Assembly (NCBI GenBank): GCA_023382455.1
Contig: JAHDVX010000009.1
Coordinates: 80,701 to 120,496 of the forward strand
Length of the DNA stretch: 39,796 nucleotides
Reading direction: 5' to 3'
DNA from: Flavobacteriales bacterium
GTDB lineage: Bacteria > Bacteroidota > Bacteroidia > Flavobacteriales_F > PHOS-HE28
Below, piece after piece: positions 7,972 through 16,199 of the stretch. A model generated the notes under the pieces. That model had not been told where the DNA came from and ran no database searches. It saw nothing but the letters and a program-made list of their open reading frames with translations. Made by a program: the position numbers and the translations under genes. Each line of letters begins with the position of its first letter. Position 1 is the first letter of the stretch.

Positions 7972-9129
7972 ATGGAACAACCGCTTCGCGTGCTCACCGT
8001 CATCGGCGCACGCCCGCAGATCATCAAGGCCGCTGCAATCAGCCATGCCGTTCGCACCCGGTTCGCGGGCCGCATTACCGAGACCTTGCTGCATACCGGC
8101 CAGCACTATGACGCCAACATGTCGCAAGTCTTCTTCGACGAACTGGGCATCCCGAGGGCGGATATTTCCCTGGGTGTCGGCAGCGGAGCGCACGGGGTGC
8201 AGACCGCCCGGATGATCGAGGGCATCGAGAACGAACTGCGCAGCGGCAACCATGACCTGGTACTGCTTTACGGCGACACCAACAGCACCCTGGCCGGGGC
8301 CGTGGCAGCCGCCAAGCTCCATGTGCCGGTGGCCCACGTGGAGGCTGGCCTGCGCTCCTTCAACAAGGACATGCCCGAGGAGATCAACCGCATCCTCTGC
8401 GACCACTGCAGCACCTGGCTGTTCTGCCCCACGCAGACCGCAGTGGACAACTTGCGGCGCGAGGGATTCGCCTTGGAGGCCACGGGTCCGGCATCCATCG
8501 ACAGGCCGCATGTGGTGGCCAGCGGTGATGTGATGTATGACAACAGCATGCGCTTCGCCGAACTCGCCGAACAGCGCTCCTCCATACTGGACAGCCTGGG
8601 CCTGCAACCGGGCGGGTTCATCCTGGCCACGGTCCACCGGGACCACAACACGGACGACCCCGTCCGGATCACGGCCATCTTCACCGCCATGCTCGACCTG
8701 CACGCGCACCACGGGCTCCCCGTGGTGCTCCCGCTCCACCCGAGGACCCGGAAGATGATGGCCACGCTGCTGCCCGCCGAGCTGGATAAGGCCGTCCGTT
8801 CCTCCTCGGGCCTGCACTTGGTACCTCCGGTCGGTTTCCTGGACATGATCGCCTTGGAACGTGGTGCCCAACTGGTGGTCACCGATAGCGGCGGCGTGCA
8901 GAAGGAAGCCTATTTCTTCGGAAAGCCGGTGGTGGTGCTGCGCCCCGAAACGGAATGGGTGGAACTGGTGGAGCGCGGGCAGGCGGTGCTTGCCGACGCC
9001 GACCAAGGCCGTATCGCGGCCGCAGCCGCCGCTTTCCTGCGGGATGGCGTTCCCGAATGCCCGCCCATCTTCGGTGATGGACATGCCGCGGAGGCTGTAT
9101 GCATGGAACTGTTGCGTTTCCGCCCCTGA
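7972..9129 (+). CDS. wecB: UDP-N-acetylglucosamine 2-epimerase (non-hydrolysing)
   Basis: This 385-residue cytoplasmic enzyme interconverts UDP-GlcNAc and UDP-ManNAc. Landmarks: IGARPQIIKAAAI at the N-terminus, TGQHYDANMS near residue 43, LYGDTNST near 97, HVEAGLRSFNKDMPEEINR near 119-137, TVHRDHN near 220, and VTDSGGVQKEAYF near 300, which together cover the catalytic acids and UDP-binding residues of the family. Length is typical. The start abuts the radC stop and the stop overlaps the next ATG by one base. Its product is the expected donor for the GT26 enzyme at 4727. No UDP-ManNAc dehydrogenase is visible in the window. Confidence 0.94.
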   Translation: MEQPLRVLTVIGARPQIIKAAAISHAVRTRFAGRITETLLHTGQHYDANMSQVFFDELGIPRADISLGVGSGAHGVQTARMIEGIENELRSGNHDLVLLYGDTNSTLAGAVAAAKLHVPVAHVEAGLRSFNKDMPEEINRILCDHCSTWLFCPTQTAVDNLRREGFALEATGPASIDRPHVVASGDVMYDNSMRFAELAEQRSSILDSLGLQPGGFILATVHRDHNTDDPVRITAIFTAMLDLHAHHGLPVVLPLHPRTRKMMATLLPAELDKAVRSSSGLHLVPPVGFLDMIALERGAQLVVTDSGGVQKEAYFFGKPVVVLRPETEWVELVERGQAVLADADQGRIAAAAAAFLRDGVPECPPIFGDGHAAEAVCMELLRFRP

Positions 9130-10313
9130 TGCTCCGTTCCGTCCTCCAGTATGCCTCGTGGTTCTCCGTTGCCCTGCGGGATTCGCGGCTGCGCACCGTG
9201 TTGCGCTCGCATGCGAGGCCCGTGGACCCTGCCGGGGAGCCGCTGGACACCTTGGTGCCGGCTGCATTGGGCGCGCTTGCCGGCCACCTGCGGAAAGCGC
9301 AGGACAGCGGCCCCGATCGCGGCTTGGGCAGCTTCCACTTGGTACAGGGCTGGGGGGGCTCCTATCCCGAAACCACCGGATACCTGGTGCCCACCATGCT
9401 GGCCATGGCGCGGCGGCTCGGGGATGACGACCTGCGCAAACGTGCCCTGGCGGCAGCGGATTGGCTCGTTTCCATCCAGCGGCCAGACGGCGGGTGGCAG
9501 GGGGGGCGTGTGGGGGAGGACCGGCCTTCGGTGGTGTTCAACACCGCGCAAGTGGTGCGCGGCCTGATGGCGGTCCATGATGCGGATGGCGGCGCCGGAT
9601 ACATGAAGGCGGCGGAGCGGGCATGCGAATGGATCCTGCGTGTGCAGGAGCCGGACGGTTCCTGGGCCGGCCACAATTTCCTGGGTGTTCGCCGGGTTTA
9701 TGACACGTACGTAAGCGCGCCCTTGCTGCACATGGCTGAACGGACGGGAAGGAATGCATTCCGCGAGGCGGCGCTGCGCAACCTGCGGTGGGTCCTCTCC
9801 CGGCAGCAGCCCAACGGCTGGTTTGCCGATGCGGACAATACCGTGAAACACAATGCCCGGCCCATCACCCACACCATCGCCTACACGGTGGACGGCCTGC
9901 TGGAATGCCACTTGCGAACGGGGGACCGGCAGTGGCTGGACGCCGCGATACGGCCCGCGCAGGCCATGTTGGATGAGTACGGGCGGATCGGCCTGCTGCG
10001 TGGGCGGTACAATGCGCAGTGGCATGGCACCGAGGCCGCCATCACCACAGGCTGTGCCCAGTTCGCCATCGTATGGGCACGGCTCCACCGGCTCACCGGC
10101 GATCCGCGTTGGCAGCAGGGTTGCGAAGGCATGGTGCGGTGGCTGGTGGCCATTCAGCGGCGTTCAGCGGCGGGACCTGATCCCATGCATGGCGCCGTCA
10201 CCGGGTCTTTTCCCTTCTGGGGGCGCTATGAGAAGTTCGCTTGCCCGAACTGGGCCCAGAAGTACTTCGCGGATGCCCTACTTTGCACCGAAGGCCAGCT
10301 TCCCCGCCATTGA
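9129..10313 (+). CDS. Alpha/alpha-toroid protein of unknown function in the glycan locus
   Basis: This 394-residue protein shows repeated helical hairpins with QxxDGxW-like turns: SIQRPDGGWQGG, RVQEPDGSWAGH and RQQPNGWF, at intervals of about 60 residues. That pattern is shared by squalene-cyclase/prenyltransferase-fold proteins and six-hairpin glycosidase and lyase toroids. No signal peptide is clear, so it is probably cytoplasmic. The terpene cyclase DxDD motif was not found. Start options are the ATG at 9129, overlapping the wecB stop by one base (TGATG), or the ATG at 9099; I chose 9129. Placement between wecB and the adenylation gene suggests a role in making or modifying the glycan, such as epimerase, lyase or hydrolase. 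That is inference; I do not recognise a specific family. Confidence 0.8.
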   Translation: MLRSVLQYASWFSVALRDSRLRTVLRSHARPVDPAGEPLDTLVPAALGALAGHLRKAQDSGPDRGLGSFHLVQGWGGSYPETTGYLVPTMLAMARRLGDDDLRKRALAAADWLVSIQRPDGGWQGGRVGEDRPSVVFNTAQVVRGLMAVHDADGGAGYMKAAERACEWILRVQEPDGSWAGHNFLGVRRVYDTYVSAPLLHMAERTGRNAFREAALRNLRWVLSRQQPNGWFADADNTVKHNARPITHTIAYTVDGLLECHLRTGDRQWLDAAIRPAQAMLDEYGRIGLLRGRYNAQWHGTEAAITTGCAQFAIVWARLHRLTGDPRWQQGCEGMVRWLVAIQRRSAAGPDPMHGAVTGSFPFWGRYEKFACPNWAQKYFADALLCTEGQLPRH

Positions 10314-10319
10314 CGGTAG

Positions 10320-11792
10320 ATGAACACACCTTCCTTCGATCCCGTGGACCTGTTCCTGGCCTCCGTGCGGGCCGTGCCTGACAGGCCGGCCTTGGAGGTG
10401 GACGGCCGGGCGTGGACCTATGCCGAGCTCGACGAGCTTTCCCGACGCGTTGCGGGCTGGTGCGAGGCCAACTGCGGCGGTGTTGGGCGAGTGGCCGTGC
10501 ACGGCGCCAAGACCGTGCTCGCCTATGCGGGCATCCTCGGTGTGCTCCGCTCGGGCCGGGCCTATGTGCCGCTTCACCCCGATCACCCCGCCGGGCGTTG
10601 GCAAAGCATCCTGCAGCGCTCCGGTGTGCGGTCGGTGATCGCCCCGGCCGAAGCCCAAGCCGATCTTCGCGTTGCAGGTGCCGGGCATTTCCTGGACCTT
10701 GAAAGCTTGCCAACGGCATTGGCAACAAGCACCGCGCGGCACACGGACGAGGCCTACGTCATGTTCACCTCGGGCAGCACCGGCGAGCCGAAAGGTGTAC
10801 CGGTGGGCCGGGTGCAGTTGACGGCTTACCTGCGGCACGTGTGCACGGCCTATTCATTCACTTCCACGGACCGGTTTTCCCAGTTCTTCGCCCTTTCCTT
10901 CGACCTGAGCGTGCACGACCTATTTGTCTGCTGGTCCGCCGGTGCCTGTCTCTGTGTCCCGCCCGGCGACGGTGCCCTCCAATCCAAGGCGTTCATCCGC
11001 GACCAAGGCATCACCGTGTGGTTCTCCGTCCCTTCCCAAGCGGCGCTGCTCCAGCGGATGAAGGCCTTGCAGCCGGGATCGATGCGGCTGCTTCGCCGCG
11101 CATTTTTCTGCGGGGAAGCGCTGACCGCCGACCTCGCCCGGGCTTGGGTGCAGGCGGCACCCGAAGCCGAGGTGGTGAACCTGTACGGCCCCACGGAGAC
11201 CACGATCGCCATCGCGGAGCAGAAGGTCTTACCAGGCCATTGGGAAGTGCCCGGCGGCATCATTCCCTTGGGCAAACCCTTCCCGGACCATATCGCCCGG
11301 GTCAGGGATGGGAACGACTTGCACGAACAGGGCGAAGGCGAGCTCGTGTTGTCCGGGCCGCAGGTGAATGCGGGCTACATCGGCGATGCTGCTCGATCCA
11401 AGGCGTTTTTCGTTGCAGAGGGCAGGAAGTGGTATGCCACGGGCGACCGCGTGTTGGTGGATGAAGCGGGGGTGTTGCACTTCCTGGGCCGCATGGACGG
11501 GCAAGTGAAGCTGGCCGGACACCGCGTGGAGCCGGGGGAGATCGATGCATTGTTGGGGCCCAAGCTCGGCGGCGGCCGTGCGGTCACGGTGGCGGTCCAG
11601 CGTTCCGGGGCCACGGAGCTCGCTACCTTTATCGATGTGGAAATGGACCCGGTGGTGCTGTATGCCGCGCTGCGCGAGAAGTTGCCGGCCTACATGCTGC
11701 CGGCGCGCATTCTTTTCGTGGACCGGTTCCCGTTGGGCCCCCACGGGAAGCTGGACCGAAAGGCATTGATCGAACGAGCAACCCATGGATAG
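10320..11792 (+). CDS. Amino-acid-type adenylation enzyme (ANL superfamily, stand-alone)
   Basis: This 490-residue enzyme should activate a carboxylic acid with ATP and load it on the phosphopantetheine arm of the carrier protein encoded next. The adenylation core motifs are intact: MFTSGSTGEPKG (148-159), FDLSVHDLF (194-202), NLYGPTETT (287-295), YATGD, GRMDGQVKLAGHRVEPGEID, and the catalytic lysine in GPHGKLDRKAL near the C-terminus. The Asp in FDLS (D195) sits where NRPS adenylation domains and DltA hold the substrate alpha-amino group, so an amino acid is the likely substrate. It begins 6 bp after the toroid gene and overlaps the carrier-protein gene by 8 bp. No condensation or thioesterase domain is present. 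The substrate cannot be read reliably by eye. Confidence 0.92.
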   Translation: MNTPSFDPVDLFLASVRAVPDRPALEVDGRAWTYAELDELSRRVAGWCEANCGGVGRVAVHGAKTVLAYAGILGVLRSGRAYVPLHPDHPAGRWQSILQRSGVRSVIAPAEAQADLRVAGAGHFLDLESLPTALATSTARHTDEAYVMFTSGSTGEPKGVPVGRVQLTAYLRHVCTAYSFTSTDRFSQFFALSFDLSVHDLFVCWSAGACLCVPPGDGALQSKAFIRDQGITVWFSVPSQAALLQRMKALQPGSMRLLRRAFFCGEALTADLARAWVQAAPEAEVVNLYGPTETTIAIAEQKVLPGHWEVPGGIIPLGKPFPDHIARVRDGNDLHEQGEGELVLSGPQVNAGYIGDAARSKAFFVAEGRKWYATGDRVLVDEAGVLHFLGRMDGQVKLAGHRVEPGEIDALLGPKLGGGRAVTVAVQRSGATELATFIDVEMDPVVLYAALREKLPAYMLPARILFVDRFPLGPHGKLDRKALIERATHG

Positions 11793-12033
11793 GCAGGAAG
11801 TGAGGAAATGGATCGTGGACCATGCCGGTGAGCGCTTCGCGCGCATCGGGCTGCACGCGGACGAGGTGACCGATGACCTTGACCTGCTGCACACCGGCGT
11901 GCTGGATTCCTTGGCCTTCGTGGACCTTTTCGCTGCCCTGATCGATGCCACGGGGAAGGACCTCGACCTGGAGTCGTCCTTGGCAAAGAGCGGTTCCACC
12001 ACACTCGGCGGCCTGGTGAAGCTGTTCACCTGA
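11785..12033 (+). CDS. Acyl/peptidyl carrier protein
   Basis: This 82-residue carrier protein has the phosphopantetheine attachment site in TGVLDSLAFVDLF (Ser42 within DSL) and the usual four-helix pattern. It overlaps the adenylation gene by 8 bp, so the two are translationally coupled and almost certainly a functional pair, like DltA with DltC. It is not a fatty-acid AcpP by sequence; no fab genes are near. No phosphopantetheinyl transferase is seen, so a genome-encoded one must activate it. The GNAT gene follows after 4 bp. Confidence 0.92.
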   Translation: MDRQEVRKWIVDHAGERFARIGLHADEVTDDLDLLHTGVLDSLAFVDLFAALIDATGKDLDLESSLAKSGSTTLGGLVKLFT

Positions 12034-12037
12034 AGGA

Positions 12038-12514
12038 ATGGAACAGGTGGCGTACAAAGTGATCGTGGACGAACGGGACCCGGCATTGCCGGCCGTACAG
12101 GACCTGTTCACACGGATGCACCACGAGATGGCCTCCCAGGGCATGGGCCTGTCCTTGGCCGAGGGTGGGGCGGGGCTGTGGTGCGCGTCCGTGTCCCGCG
12201 GACTGGAGCGCTTCAACAGGCTGGTGATCGCCATGCACGGCGAACGCGTGGTGGGCTTCGCCCACGGGGCCGTGAAGCTGGCCCCGGAGCATCTGGGCGG
12301 CATGCGGTTGGGCCACATTTCCCACGTGCACGTGGCGGTTGATGCGCGCGGAAAGGGGATCGGCCGGGGCATGGTCGACCTGCTGCATGCATGGTTCGCC
12401 GACCGGGAAGTGGCCTCCATTGAATTGCACGTACTGGCCGGCAACGATGCGGGCCAGGCGTTCTGGCGATCATTGGGCTACCGTGTGGAACTCCTTCAAC
12501 TGCGCAAGGGCTGA
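12038..12514 (+). CDS. GNAT family N-acyltransferase
   Basis: This 158-residue protein is a single-domain GNAT. The acyl-donor pyrophosphate loop is VDARGKGIGRGM (about 101-112, matching R/QxxGxG/A), and the C-terminal signature is NDAGQAFWRSLGYR. The family transfers acyl groups from CoA, or in some cases from carrier proteins, to amines. Given the carrier protein 4 bp upstream, a role in moving or capping the activated acyl group on an amino sugar is plausible. Acceptor and donor are inferred, not visible. Start is the ATG at 12038; no other early Met would retain the fold. The next gene starts 3 bp after the stop. Confidence 0.9.
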   Translation: MEQVAYKVIVDERDPALPAVQDLFTRMHHEMASQGMGLSLAEGGAGLWCASVSRGLERFNRLVIAMHGERVVGFAHGAVKLAPEHLGGMRLGHISHVHVAVDARGKGIGRGMVDLLHAWFADREVASIELHVLAGNDAGQAFWRSLGYRVELLQLRKG

Positions 12515-12517
12515 GAG

Positions 12518-13366
12518 ATGGACGTGATGGGCTGGCCCGCACGGTGCGGCATAGGCACAGGGAGCACCGTGCTGCTAATGGCCGACCTGACGCGCATGGC
12601 CTGGCGTGCGCGCCGGGCCGGGTCGCGCTTGGGGGCGGAGCTCCTGCTCGATGCTTTCCTTGGGGCCGTGGGTCCCGCTGGAACGCTGCTGGTGCCCACC
12701 TACAACTTTGACCTGCGGAGCGGGGAGCCGTACGACCCCGGGCACACACCGCCGATCACCGGGGTCTTGGGCGTTGCGGCCTTGGCCCATCCCGCATTCA
12801 AGCGGACCCCCCACCCGCTGCATTCCTTCGCCGTTGCGGGCGGTGGGGCGCAAGCCTTCCTGGAGGCAAGCGATCCCAGCAGTTTCGGTCCCGCATCGGC
12901 CTTTGCCCTGCTCCGCAGGAATAAGGCGCTCCAAGTGATCCTGGATCTTCCGCTGAACGATGCGCTCACCTATGTGCACCACGTGGAGGAATTGGAGCGT
13001 GTGCCCTACAGGCGATGGCGCACGGTGCATCTCCGCGTCACCGGTGCCGCGGACGGGCCGGAATCACGGGCTTACCGGCAGTTCGCCAAGAAGCCGGGGC
13101 ACAGCAACCGTTTGCACACCTTGGAGCCTGCACTGGTTTCCGCCGGTGCCCTGCACACGGCATCCTTGGACGGTACGGAAGCGCTGATAGTGGACCTGGC
13201 TGCAGCGCACGAGGTGATCGCCACGGACATCCGTACCAACCAGGCGCGCCGCATCCACGCTTTCAGTCGGGAGCGCTGGTTGCGGGATATATTGAAGCCG
13301 CTTCTGGGGCGCGAACCGTCGCGCTCCGCACGGATGCTTGAGAACCATGCTGCTCGTCAAGCTTGA
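12518..13366 (+). CDS. AAC(3)-like N-acyltransferase (antibiotic_NAT fold)
   Basis: This 282-residue protein matches the aminoglycoside 3-N-acetyltransferase fold: VGPAGTLLVPTYNFDLRSGE (about 50-69), PYDPGHTPPITGVLG, the active-site segment RTPHPLHSFAVAG (about 93-105), and FGPASAFALL. The usual N-terminal HSSL is replaced by MADL, so this is a divergent member. Family enzymes acylate amino groups with acyl-CoA; in glycan clusters the acceptor is more likely a nucleotide-linked or lipid-linked amino sugar than a drug. Resistance is therefore not the expected role. It lies 3 bp after the GNAT gene and overlaps the following gene by 20 bp. Two different acyltransferases beside one carrier protein suggests a two-step or two-site decoration. 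Confidence 0.88.
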   Translation: MDVMGWPARCGIGTGSTVLLMADLTRMAWRARRAGSRLGAELLLDAFLGAVGPAGTLLVPTYNFDLRSGEPYDPGHTPPITGVLGVAALAHPAFKRTPHPLHSFAVAGGGAQAFLEASDPSSFGPASAFALLRRNKALQVILDLPLNDALTYVHHVEELERVPYRRWRTVHLRVTGAADGPESRAYRQFAKKPGHSNRLHTLEPALVSAGALHTASLDGTEALIVDLAAAHEVIATDIRTNQARRIHAFSRERWLRDILKPLLGREPSRSARMLENHAARQA

Positions 13367-14639
13367 TGATCCCGGCCCCCGCGCGCGCTATGCCGTGAAC
13401 CATCTGCTGGGCCGCATGACCGGCTGGCCGCTGCGGTTTGCCGGCAGTGAGGAGGAGTTCAGAAGCAGTTCGTTGCCCAAGGTGCGCTACGGTGAACCGG
13501 ACGATGAGGCCACGGTGTACACCATTCACGCCAGCGGCGGACTGATACCGGGCCGATCCGATGAACCTGCCGTGGGTACGGTGGAAGGGTTTCCGGTGCT
13601 CTTTCCTTCAGCCCACGGACACGATCCCATCGCGGGTGCCTTTTTCCTGCTGGCCCGTTCGGAGGAGTATGGGGCTCATGTTCGCGATACGCACGGCCGA
13701 CTGCCGTCTGCGGAACATTTTTCGGTGAGGCACGGTTTCGAGCAGGTCCCGGTGGTGGACCATTGGGCGGGGAAGCTCGCCATGGACCTGCGGCAACGGT
13801 ATCCGGGTTTACCGCCGACCACGGCCCAGTATCGCCATGTGTTGACCGTGGACGTGGACAACGGCTTGATGGTGCTGGGCCGGCCTGCATGGAAACAGGC
13901 CGGTGCCGTGGCCCGCGATGCCTTGCGTGGCGATGTGCGCCAGGCCATGTTGCGCATGCGGGTGATCAGGGGTTCGGCCGCCGATCCATTCGATCGCTAC
14001 GAAAGTCTTGGGGACCTTGCGCGTTCCGGTGCCGTGGACCGGTTGATCGTCTTCATGCTCATGCGCGGCAACGGTGCGAACGATCATGCCTCCGATCCCC
14101 GGCATCCCGTGATGGCCCGGCGGCTGAAAGCCATGGATGGCGCACTCGAGCTGGGCCTGCATCCGTCCTACCGGAGCAGCGGGGATCCACGGGTCATGCA
14201 AGGAGACCTTCAAGCATTGGTGGAGTTGCTGGGGCGCCCGGTCCGCATCAGCAGGCAGCATTTCCTCCGATGGAGGCTGCCCGAAACACCGCGTGACCTG
14301 CTCGGCCTTGGGATCAAGGAGGACCACACCATGGGTTTTGCCGATAGGCCCGGATTCCGCTGCGGAACCTGTACGCCCTTCCCCTGGTATGACCTCGGCC
14401 AGGAGCGGGAGACCGACCTGATGCTCTGGCCGTTCGCCGCCATGGACAGCGCGTTGCACGATCGCATGGGGCTCGCACCTGCCGAGGCGGCCAAGGTGAT
14501 GGGCACGTTGAGCGACCGGGTGCGTGCCGTGAAGGGCACGTTCGTCAGCGTATGGCATGATCGCTTCCTCAGCGGTTACGGCCCTTGGCGCGGTTGGCCG
14601 GAGGCCATGCAGGAACTGGTGGAAAAGGCGAGGCCATGA
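13347..14639 (+). CDS. Polysaccharide deacetylase-like protein with N-terminal accessory domain
   Basis: This 430-residue protein resembles Bacteroidetes polysaccharide-deacetylase family proteins. Its first roughly 140 residues form an accessory domain (IAGAFFLLARSEEY is characteristic). The C-terminal half has the NodB-like landmarks: LTVDVDN near residue 170, taking the place of TFDDG, and GLHPSYRS near 270, taking the place of the HxxxH metal pair. RQHFLRW and IKEDHTMGFADRPGFRCG follow. Only one His is clear in the HxxxH position, so catalysis is uncertain. The ATG at 13347 overlaps the upstream gene by 20 bp; a TTG at 13338 is less likely. It would expose an amine for acylation if active on N-acetylhexosamine. 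Membership is fairly sure; activity is not. Confidence 0.82.
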   Translation: MLLVKLDDPGPRARYAVNHLLGRMTGWPLRFAGSEEEFRSSSLPKVRYGEPDDEATVYTIHASGGLIPGRSDEPAVGTVEGFPVLFPSAHGHDPIAGAFFLLARSEEYGAHVRDTHGRLPSAEHFSVRHGFEQVPVVDHWAGKLAMDLRQRYPGLPPTTAQYRHVLTVDVDNGLMVLGRPAWKQAGAVARDALRGDVRQAMLRMRVIRGSAADPFDRYESLGDLARSGAVDRLIVFMLMRGNGANDHASDPRHPVMARRLKAMDGALELGLHPSYRSSGDPRVMQGDLQALVELLGRPVRISRQHFLRWRLPETPRDLLGLGIKEDHTMGFADRPGFRCGTCTPFPWYDLGQERETDLMLWPFAAMDSALHDRMGLAPAEAAKVMGTLSDRVRAVKGTFVSVWHDRFLSGYGPWRGWPEAMQELVEKARP

Positions 14640-15535
14640 TCGAGCATCTGGAACATCGGGCGATCGACCGCGAGGAATGGGACCGCACCTTGGCCGGCTG
14701 TGCCAACCGGAACTGGTATGCGCGTTCCTGGGTGCTCGATATCGCCTCTCCCGGCTGGAACGCCCTGGTGGACCGCGAGCGCGGTGCCATCATGCCCTTG
14801 ACCTGGCGGTCGCGCTGGGGCATCCGCTACCTGCATCAGCCTTTCGGGTTGCAGCAGCTGGGCGTTTTCGCCCGCGACCCGGACCACGGTGTATCGGATG
14901 CATTCCTGCGCGCCGTGCCTGCGAGCTACCGGTACTGGGACATTTACCTGAATGAGGCCATAGGCGGCGTCCCTGTGGGCCGCACGCAGCCATGCACCCA
15001 GCAAGTGGTGGACATCACCGGCGATGCGGCCGTGCAGCGTGCGGCCTATTCACAAGGGCATCGGCGCAACCTGCGCAAGGCGGAGCCGTTCCGCGAGCTG
15101 ATCACCGGGGCCATCTCGGCGCGTGAGTTCACGGCGTTGTTCACGGCCACCACCGGTGCGCGGTACGGCATACCGGACCGCGACCTGCAGATGATGGAAC
15201 TGCTCATCGATAAGGCCATCCTGCGGGGCGAAGCATGCATGCTGGGCATGCGCGATGGCGGGCAAGTGGTGGCCGCGGCCTGCATCGTGGAGGCCGAAGA
15301 CCGAGCGATCTTCCTGAAATCCGCCGCCAATGAGCGTGGCCACGAGCTGCACGCGATGTTCCTGCTGGTGGACCATTACCTCACCCGCATGGGGCGTGCC
15401 GGCCGGGTTTTCGACTTCGCCGGCTCCAACACCCCGTCCGTGGCGCGCTTCAACGCCGGGTTCGGTGCACGGTCGGCGATATATTTACGCCTGCTGCGGA
15501 ACGCGCTCCCCGCGCCGCTCCGATGGCTCAAATGA
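14636..15535 (+). CDS. FemAB-like GNAT acyl/aminoacyltransferase
   Basis: This 299-residue protein looks like the FemAB/Acetyltransf_6 branch of GNAT. Characteristic pieces are the mid-protein GHRRNLRKAE (about 142-151) and the C-terminal FDFAGSNTPSVARFNAGFG (about 261-279), equivalent to the YDFGGS..FKxxFG signature. Relatives in polysaccharide and peptidoglycan pathways transfer amino acids or acyl groups to amine acceptors. The start overlaps the deacetylase stop as ATGA, so it is coupled to the decoration run. A TTG 51 bp upstream is rejected for the same reason. With the adenylation enzyme and carrier protein upstream, this is the most plausible aminoacyl transfer enzyme of the set, but the link is inference. 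Confidence 0.86.
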   Translation: MIEHLEHRAIDREEWDRTLAGCANRNWYARSWVLDIASPGWNALVDRERGAIMPLTWRSRWGIRYLHQPFGLQQLGVFARDPDHGVSDAFLRAVPASYRYWDIYLNEAIGGVPVGRTQPCTQQVVDITGDAAVQRAAYSQGHRRNLRKAEPFRELITGAISAREFTALFTATTGARYGIPDRDLQMMELLIDKAILRGEACMLGMRDGGQVVAAACIVEAEDRAIFLKSAANERGHELHAMFLLVDHYLTRMGRAGRVFDFAGSNTPSVARFNAGFGARSAIYLRLLRNALPAPLRWLK

Positions 15536-16197
15536 CCGACAAGCGCATGGTGGTTGAACTGGACCAGGTGAATACGGTGGCGAACCGCTTTCTGGCGGAG
15601 TTGCGTGATGTGGATGTGCAGAAGGACCCGTTGCGTTTCCGCCGCAACCTGGAGCGTATGGGCGAGGTGTTCGCCTATGAACTGAGCAAGACCCTCGACT
15701 ATGAGGAGCGCGAGGTGGTGTCTCCCTTGGGCGTGGCCAACGTCCGCCTGCCGGCCGACCAGCCGGTGTTGTGCACCATCCTGCGGGCCGGCCTGCCGCT
15801 GCACCAAGGCTTGCTGAATTATTTCGACCGTGCGGACAATGCCTTCGTGAGCGCCTATCGCAAGCACCGGAAAGGGGAGGATGGATTCGACGTGGAGGTG
15901 GAGTATCTCAGCAGCCCGTCCATCGACGACCGCGTACTGATCATCAGCGACCCCATGCTGGCCAGCGGGCGTAGCATGGTCCTGGTGTACAAGGCCATGC
16001 TGCGCATGGGCAAGCCCAAGGCCATCCATGTGGTCTCCGTGATCGCGAGCACCGAGGGCGTGGAGTATGTGAAGAAGCATTTCCCACCGAACACCCGCTT
16101 CTGGCTGGGTGCCGTGGACGAGGAGATGACCGCGGAGGCCTACATCGTTCCCGGCCTGGGCGATGCCGGCGACCTGGCCTACGGCTGCAAGGTGTGA
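15532..16197 (+). CDS. upp: Uracil phosphoribosyltransferase
   Basis: This 221-residue enzyme makes UMP from uracil and PRPP in pyrimidine salvage. The PRPP-binding loop is VLIISDPMLASGRSM (about 134-148) and the uracil-binding C-terminus is VPGLGDAGDLAYG. LCTILRAGLPLHQG near 78-91 is also conserved. Two starts are possible: ATG at 15523, or ATG at 15532, which overlaps the upstream stop as ATGA; I chose 15532. The housekeeping gene is thus physically coupled to the end of the polysaccharide decoration run, probably by shared transcription rather than by pathway. Confidence 0.95.
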   Translation: MTDKRMVVELDQVNTVANRFLAELRDVDVQKDPLRFRRNLERMGEVFAYELSKTLDYEEREVVSPLGVANVRLPADQPVLCTILRAGLPLHQGLLNYFDRADNAFVSAYRKHRKGEDGFDVEVEYLSSPSIDDRVLIISDPMLASGRSMVLVYKAMLRMGKPKAIHVVSVIASTEGVEYVKKHFPPNTRFWLGAVDEEMTAEAYIVPGLGDAGDLAYGCKV

Positions 16198-16199
16198 CC

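Noticed and set aside
9099-9129. Upstream ATG at 9099 as start of the toroid protein
   Set aside because: It would overlap wecB by 31 bp and adds ten residues without pattern; the TGATG junction at 9127-9131 is the more usual coupling.
7438-9267. 609-codon open frame on the minus strand
   Set aside because: It runs antisense through radC and wecB, both of which have complete family motifs. High GC leaves long false frames.
12518-13366. Aminoglycoside resistance gene
   Set aside because: The fold is AAC(3)-like, but the N-terminal HSSL motif is altered and the gene is inside a glycan operon, so sugar acylation is far more likely than drug resistance.
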